DNA of 64,000 bases from Cognataquiflexum rubidum (GTDB lineage Bacteria > Bacteroidota > Bacteroidia > Cytophagales > Cyclobacteriaceae), in the NCBI RefSeq assembly GCF_022538115.1, contig NZ_JAKZAL010000007.1, positions 171,602-235,601 on the forward strand. Reading direction: 5' to 3'. The notes below the pieces were generated by a model that did no database searches, was not told where the DNA came from, and saw only the letters and a program-made list of their open reading frames with translations. A program made the translations under genes and the position numbers. This document shows, in pieces, positions 60,695 to 64,000 of this stretch; the stretch's first letter is position 1, and each line of letters begins with the position of its first letter.

Positions 60695-61837
60695 ATGAAA
60701 AAATTAAAAGTGATGACTGTGGTAGGAACCCGACCGGAAATTATCCGGCTTTCCAGGGTACTGACAGCCTTGGATGAATCTGCAGCGATTGATCATATTT
60801 TGGTCCATACCGGTCAGAATTATGATTATGAATTGAACCAGATATTCTTTGAGGATTTACAGATCAGAAAACCGGATTACTTTCTCGATGCGGCAGGTGC
60901 CACAGCTACTGAAACCGTAGGACAGATATTGATAAAAATTGATCCCTTATTAGAATCCTTAAAACCCGATGCATTTCTGGTTTTGGGAGATACCAATAGC
61001 TGTTTATGTGCTATTCCTGCAAAAAAACGACATATTCCAATTTTCCATATGGAGGCAGGCAACAGGTGTTTTGACCAAAGGGTACCTGAAGAAACCAACA
61101 GGAAAATTGTAGATCATATTTCCGATATTAACCTTACATATAGTGACATCGCAAGGGAGTACCTTCTAAGAGAAGGCCTTTCGGCAGACAGAATAATCAA
61201 GACGGGATCTCCGATGTACGAGGTTTTAAATTTTCATTTGGAAAGGATCAAAAACTCAGATGTCCTGAAAAGACTAAATCTTGAACAAGGGAAATTTTTT
61301 GTGGTTTCCTCCCATAGAGAAGAGAATATCAGCAGTGAAAAAAACTTTACTGGGTTGATTGAGAGTCTTAATTTTTTGGCTGAAAAATACCAATATCCCA
61401 TAATAGTAAGTACGCATCCAAGGACTAGGAAAATGATTGAATCTAAAGGTGTTCAAATTCATCCCTTAATACAATTGTTAAAACCACTTGGTTTTATTGA
61501 TTACAATGGATTACAGATGAATTCCTTTGCTGTTTTGTCTGACAGTGGTACTATCTCAGAGGAATCTTCAATACTTAACTTTAGAGCGTTGAATATTCGT
61601 GATGCCCACGAAAGACCTGAAGCCATGGAGGAAGCGGCTGTGATGATGGTGGGAATGAATACTGAAAGGATTATCCAAGCAATAGTCCAACTTGAGCGTC
61701 AAAAAATAGGGGAGGAAAGGAATTTTAGGAGGGTTGCTGATTACAGTATGCCGAATGTTTCTGACAAAATGGTCAGAATTATAATTTCCTATGTTGATTA
61801 TATTAGAAGAGTTGTTTGGGGAAGAACGGAAATGTAA
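60695..61837 (+). CDS. capG: UDP-L-FucNAc-forming 2-epimerase (CapG/WbjD-like)
   Basis: This is a 380-residue enzyme of the WecB/MnaA-type fold. VMTVVGTRPEIIRLSRVL (6-23), HTGQNYDYELNQIFFEDL, VLGDTNSCLCAIPAKKRHIPIFHMEAGNRCFDQRVPEETNRKIVDHISDI, SSHREENI and SDSGTISEESS are all present. In this context, right after capE and capF, it converts the UDP-2-acetamido-2,6-dideoxy-L-talose intermediate to UDP-L-FucNAc rather than acting on UDP-GlcNAc. Composition of capEFG is closer to the housekeeping genes than to the neighbouring glycosyltransferases. Confidence 0.92.
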   Translation: MKKLKVMTVVGTRPEIIRLSRVLTALDESAAIDHILVHTGQNYDYELNQIFFEDLQIRKPDYFLDAAGATATETVGQILIKIDPLLESLKPDAFLVLGDTNSCLCAIPAKKRHIPIFHMEAGNRCFDQRVPEETNRKIVDHISDINLTYSDIAREYLLREGLSADRIIKTGSPMYEVLNFHLERIKNSDVLKRLNLEQGKFFVVSSHREENISSEKNFTGLIESLNFLAEKYQYPIIVSTHPRTRKMIESKGVQIHPLIQLLKPLGFIDYNGLQMNSFAVLSDSGTISEESSILNFRALNIRDAHERPEAMEEAAVMMVGMNTERIIQAIVQLERQKIGEERNFRRVADYSMPNVSDKMVRIIISYVDYIRRVVWGRTEM

Positions 61838-62145
61838 GTTTTAATTTATGATAAATAAAATTATTAATAAATCTAATTTTAGCAAATTTTTAAAATGCCA
61901 ACCCTACACTTGGACAAATTTTTTATCAATCTTTGAATGATTTGTCCTTATCTTAATTTTTATGCAAAAATAGTTTTATAGTTATTTACCATTTATCATT
62001 TGAATAATGGCAAATATTCTTCAAAACCCAGTTAAAATGGAATAATTAAAATGAATTTTATATATTTAATTTAGTTGTATTTAAAATTAAATCAAGAAAT
62101 ACTTAAATGTTTTAAAAACTAATTGAGATAAAAGTCAAATTAATT
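61838..62145. other. AT-rich spacer with an 8-bp inverted repeat
   Basis: In these 308 bases GGACAAAT (61912-61919) and ATTTGTCC (61940-61947) form a hairpin with a 20-base loop, followed by a T-rich stretch. This could be a weak terminator after capG. No gene is seen. Confidence 0.4.
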
Positions 62146-63345
62146 ATGAAAGAAATTAAGTTAAATTTACATTTTTATAATACTCTTTGCTCAAAAAAGA
62201 CTCATGACTTCCTATTTAAAAATCATAATGTTACATCTGGAAATGCTGCCCAGAATTTTTTTGGCTTGTTAGCTGAAGGTCTGAAGAAGAATTCTAATAC
62301 AAGTGTTTTTGTTAATTCGGTTATTCCTGTAAATTATTCAGATCAAAAAAAGATTTTTTGGAATTTGCCAAAAGAGATTGAAGATGATATTCATTTTTTT
62401 TACATTCCTTTAATCAATCTTCCGATTTTAAATAATTTAATAAGTAGTTTATATATTTTTTTTAGAATTTTGTTTAAAAAGAAATCTCCAGATTCCAGAG
62501 ATATTGTTATTCTTGATTTCTTGAGGTTTTCCATCAGTCTACCAATTGTATTGATTTGTAAACTAAGAAAAATTAAAACATTGGTAGTTGTAACAGATCT
62601 ACCCGGGGAAGGGATTTTACAAAATAACTTTAAAACTAAAGTGAGGAACATGTTTATTTTTTTATTATCGTATGATTTTTACGTTTGCCTCACTAAAGAT
62701 TTAAATAAAATGGTAAATAAAAAAAATAAGCCCTACGTTGTAATTGAGGGATTTGCTAACATAAAGTTTGAGAATAAAAAGAATTTAATTTCTGAGAAAT
62801 ACAAAGAAAGAGTTCTTGTTTATGCCGGAGGATTGTTCGAAAAGTATGGAATAAATAATTTAATTAAAGGATTTAGTTTAATGAAGGATCCTAACTTGAG
62901 ACTGTGGTTTTATGGAGTAGGTTCATTTATAGATGAAATAAATAAATACTCTAAGATTGATTCTAGAATAGAGTACAAAGGTGTAATTCCTAATTGTGAA
63001 TTAATTAATGTTTTGATGAAGGCAACTTTACTCATTAATCCAAGACCATCGTTTGAAAATTATACTAAATTTTCATTTCCTTCAAAAAACATTGAATATA
63101 TGTCAGTTGGCACTCCTTTAGTTACTACCAAGCTTTCAGGTATTCCAGAGGATCATTTCCCATTCATTTACCTAATTGAAGATGAGTCTGATTCAGGGAT
63201 TTTTAAAACATTAAAATTGCTGTTAGAAAAGAGTGATGAAGAATTACATCATTTCGGTTTGCTTTGTAAGGATTTTACAATAACCCACAAAAACAATGTA
63301 TTCCAATCAAAAAAAATAATTCAAATGATTAGAAATAATGAATAA
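62146..63345 (+). CDS. GT4-type glycosyltransferase
   Basis: This is a 399-residue GT-B transferase. The N-terminal half is weakly conserved and hydrophobic (NLISSLYIFFRILFKKK). The C-terminal half shows VLVYAGGLFEKYGINNLIKGFSLMKDPNLRLWFYGVGSF (about 224-262), EYKGVIPNCELINVLMKATLLINPRPS and FPSKNIEYMSVGTPLVTTKLSGIPEDHFPFIYLIEDES (about 317-354). These match family 4 retaining transferases, including the E-x7-E-like site. The gene is AT-rich like the GT61/GT2/wzy block. Confidence 0.87.
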   Translation: MKEIKLNLHFYNTLCSKKTHDFLFKNHNVTSGNAAQNFFGLLAEGLKKNSNTSVFVNSVIPVNYSDQKKIFWNLPKEIEDDIHFFYIPLINLPILNNLISSLYIFFRILFKKKSPDSRDIVILDFLRFSISLPIVLICKLRKIKTLVVVTDLPGEGILQNNFKTKVRNMFIFLLSYDFYVCLTKDLNKMVNKKNKPYVVIEGFANIKFENKKNLISEKYKERVLVYAGGLFEKYGINNLIKGFSLMKDPNLRLWFYGVGSFIDEINKYSKIDSRIEYKGVIPNCELINVLMKATLLINPRPSFENYTKFSFPSKNIEYMSVGTPLVTTKLSGIPEDHFPFIYLIEDESDSGIFKTLKLLLEKSDEELHHFGLLCKDFTITHKNNVFQSKKIIQMIRNNE

Positions 63346-63418
63346 GTTAAATATTAGTTTACGCATTTATAGGCTTTAAAAATTCAAAATTTGTTTCCAT
63401 TTAACAATTAATGGCTTA

Positions 63419-63928
63419 ATGAATAACAATCGGATTTTGGTTTTACTTCCAACATTTGGAGACACAAAAGATAGTAAAAGGATCAAAATGTTGAAGGAAT
63501 CCGGATTTGAAGTCAATGTAGCTTATTTTGAGAGAGACCAATTTTTATCAAGAAAACCTGAAGCAGATAGTTTTTATAAATTAGGTAAGATTTCAAATGG
63601 GAATTATTTCAAGAGAATAAATGTGTTCCTTAAGTCAATTCGCAATTTAAGAGCTTTAGTAAAAAAGAACGACTTTGTGTATTGTATAGGGGCTGATTTA
63701 GCAATTTTTTCTTTTTTTGCTTCATCAGGTCTTAAAAGTAGATTGATCATAGATGTTGCGGATATTAGACCTATTCAGGTATCAAATTCAATATTAGGAA
63801 AGTTTTTAAGGACTATTGAGTCATATGTTACAAAAAGTGCATCCCTGATAGTGGTAACCTCAAAAGGTTTTATTGATTTTTACTATAAGGAAAAACTTGG
63901 AATAAAAACGCATAATTTCTTTTTATGA
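63419..63928 (+). CDS. Glycosyltransferase N-terminal half, probably truncated
   Basis: The protein has 169 residues with an opening typical of GT-B family 4 proteins (RILVLLPTFGDTKDSKRIKMLKESGFEVNVAYFERDQF). The segment IIDVADIRPIQVSNSILGKFLRTIESYVTKSASLIVVTSKGFIDFYY fits the end of the N-terminal domain. Relatives run to about 370-400 residues with a nucleotide-sugar-binding C-terminal domain that is entirely missing here. The frame stops after KTHNFFL, where homologues continue into the inter-domain linker. None of the three frames after the stop continues the family, so a frameshift does not explain it. An inserted element is more likely (see 63930-64000). Confidence 0.7.
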   Translation: MNNNRILVLLPTFGDTKDSKRIKMLKESGFEVNVAYFERDQFLSRKPEADSFYKLGKISNGNYFKRINVFLKSIRNLRALVKKNDFVYCIGADLAIFSFFASSGLKSRLIIDVADIRPIQVSNSILGKFLRTIESYVTKSASLIVVTSKGFIDFYYKEKLGIKTHNFFL

Positions 63929-63929
63929 T

Positions 63930-64000
63930 TATCCGCAATCATTCCAGTAAGGATAAATTGAAGCAATGATGAGTCTGTCAAAAAGCTTTTGACCGAAATA
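63930..64000. other. Possible insertion-element end at the window edge
   Basis: GTCAAAA-AGC-TTTTGAC (63977-63993) is a perfect palindrome directly after GAGTCT at 63971. The string GAGTCTGTCAAAAAGC resembles terminal inverted repeats of some insertion sequences. A 14-codon frame from the ATG at 63925 ends in two stops. The element, if real, continues beyond the window. Confidence 0.3.

Overview
The window reads as chromosomal DNA of a Bacteroidota bacterium, most likely family Cyclobacteriaceae (Algoriphagus/Aquiflexum/Belliella-like). The reasons are the moderate-to-low GC content, promoters of the TTTG-N19..21-TAnnTTTG type, many lipoproteins and outer-membrane proteins, and lineage-typical families (DUF5916, DUF2911, VF530, a short histone H1-like protein, SatD, FdtA/B/C, CapE/F/G). 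The genus is an inference from protein style; no rRNA is present.

1-12.7 kb: the 3' part of an M14 zinc carboxypeptidase, a REP-like palindrome cluster with its likely IS200-type (RAYT) transposase, and a tight satD-DUF3307-metallophosphoesterase operon preceded by perfect palindromes. These are followed by a DUF5916 outer-membrane protein, a CASTOR/POLLUX-like RCK channel, a VF530 gene with a nearly leaderless consensus promoter, and a minus-strand M81 (MlrC-like) lipoprotein.

12.7-16.7 kb: a patchy stretch with iterated palindromes, a DUF2019 gene, a 162-bp direct repeat, an outer-membrane beta-barrel, a Crp/Fnr regulator, tRNA-Ser(TGA) and a broken 5' half of a second tRNA-Ser. Next comes a protein that joins a HEPN-like RNxxxH domain to a CBS pair.

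16.9-40.7 kb: mostly housekeeping and envelope genes. They are acetate kinase, an NfeD-type protease, an M1 aminopeptidase, a histone H1-like protein between terminators, an alpha-oxoamine synthase (serine palmitoyltransferase-like), and an accC-DUF1015-maf operon. A sdaAB-tolC-hlyD minus-strand run lacks an inner-membrane pump. Then come a class IV aminotransferase, thymidylate synthase, an MMPL/RND exporter, an EEP-family phosphatase/nuclease, an M24 lipoprotein, a DUF2911 lipoprotein and a penicillin acylase.

40.8-64.0 kb: one long rightward surface polysaccharide locus. It begins with a consensus promoter and a winged-helix regulator, followed by a multi-SLBB Wza-type export protein and a kinase-less Wzz-type chain-length protein. 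It encodes three nucleotide-sugar modules. Ugd makes UDP-glucuronate. A TviB/WbpA-like plus TviC/WbpP-like pair makes UDP-HexNAc uronate. CapE-CapF-CapG makes UDP-L-FucNAc. A fourth module, FdtA (twice)-FdtC-FdtB, makes a dTDP-3-acetamido-3,6-dideoxyhexose. A Wzx flippase, a Wzy-like polymerase, acyltransferases and GT61, GT2 and GT4 glycosyltransferases complete a Wzx/Wzy-type locus. AT content rises sharply over the flippase-glycosyltransferase-polymerase part, as in exchangeable serotype cassettes. The last glycosyltransferase stops at half length just before a palindromic sequence that may be an insertion-element end. RmlA, RmlB and the initiating glycosyl-phosphate transferase are not in the window.

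The observations most worth following are the HEPN-CBS fusion beside a tRNA-Ser remnant, the SatD/DUF3307 operon with operator-like palindromes, the RAYT-palindrome cluster, and the two FdtA paralogues of which one has lost an active-site-region histidine.
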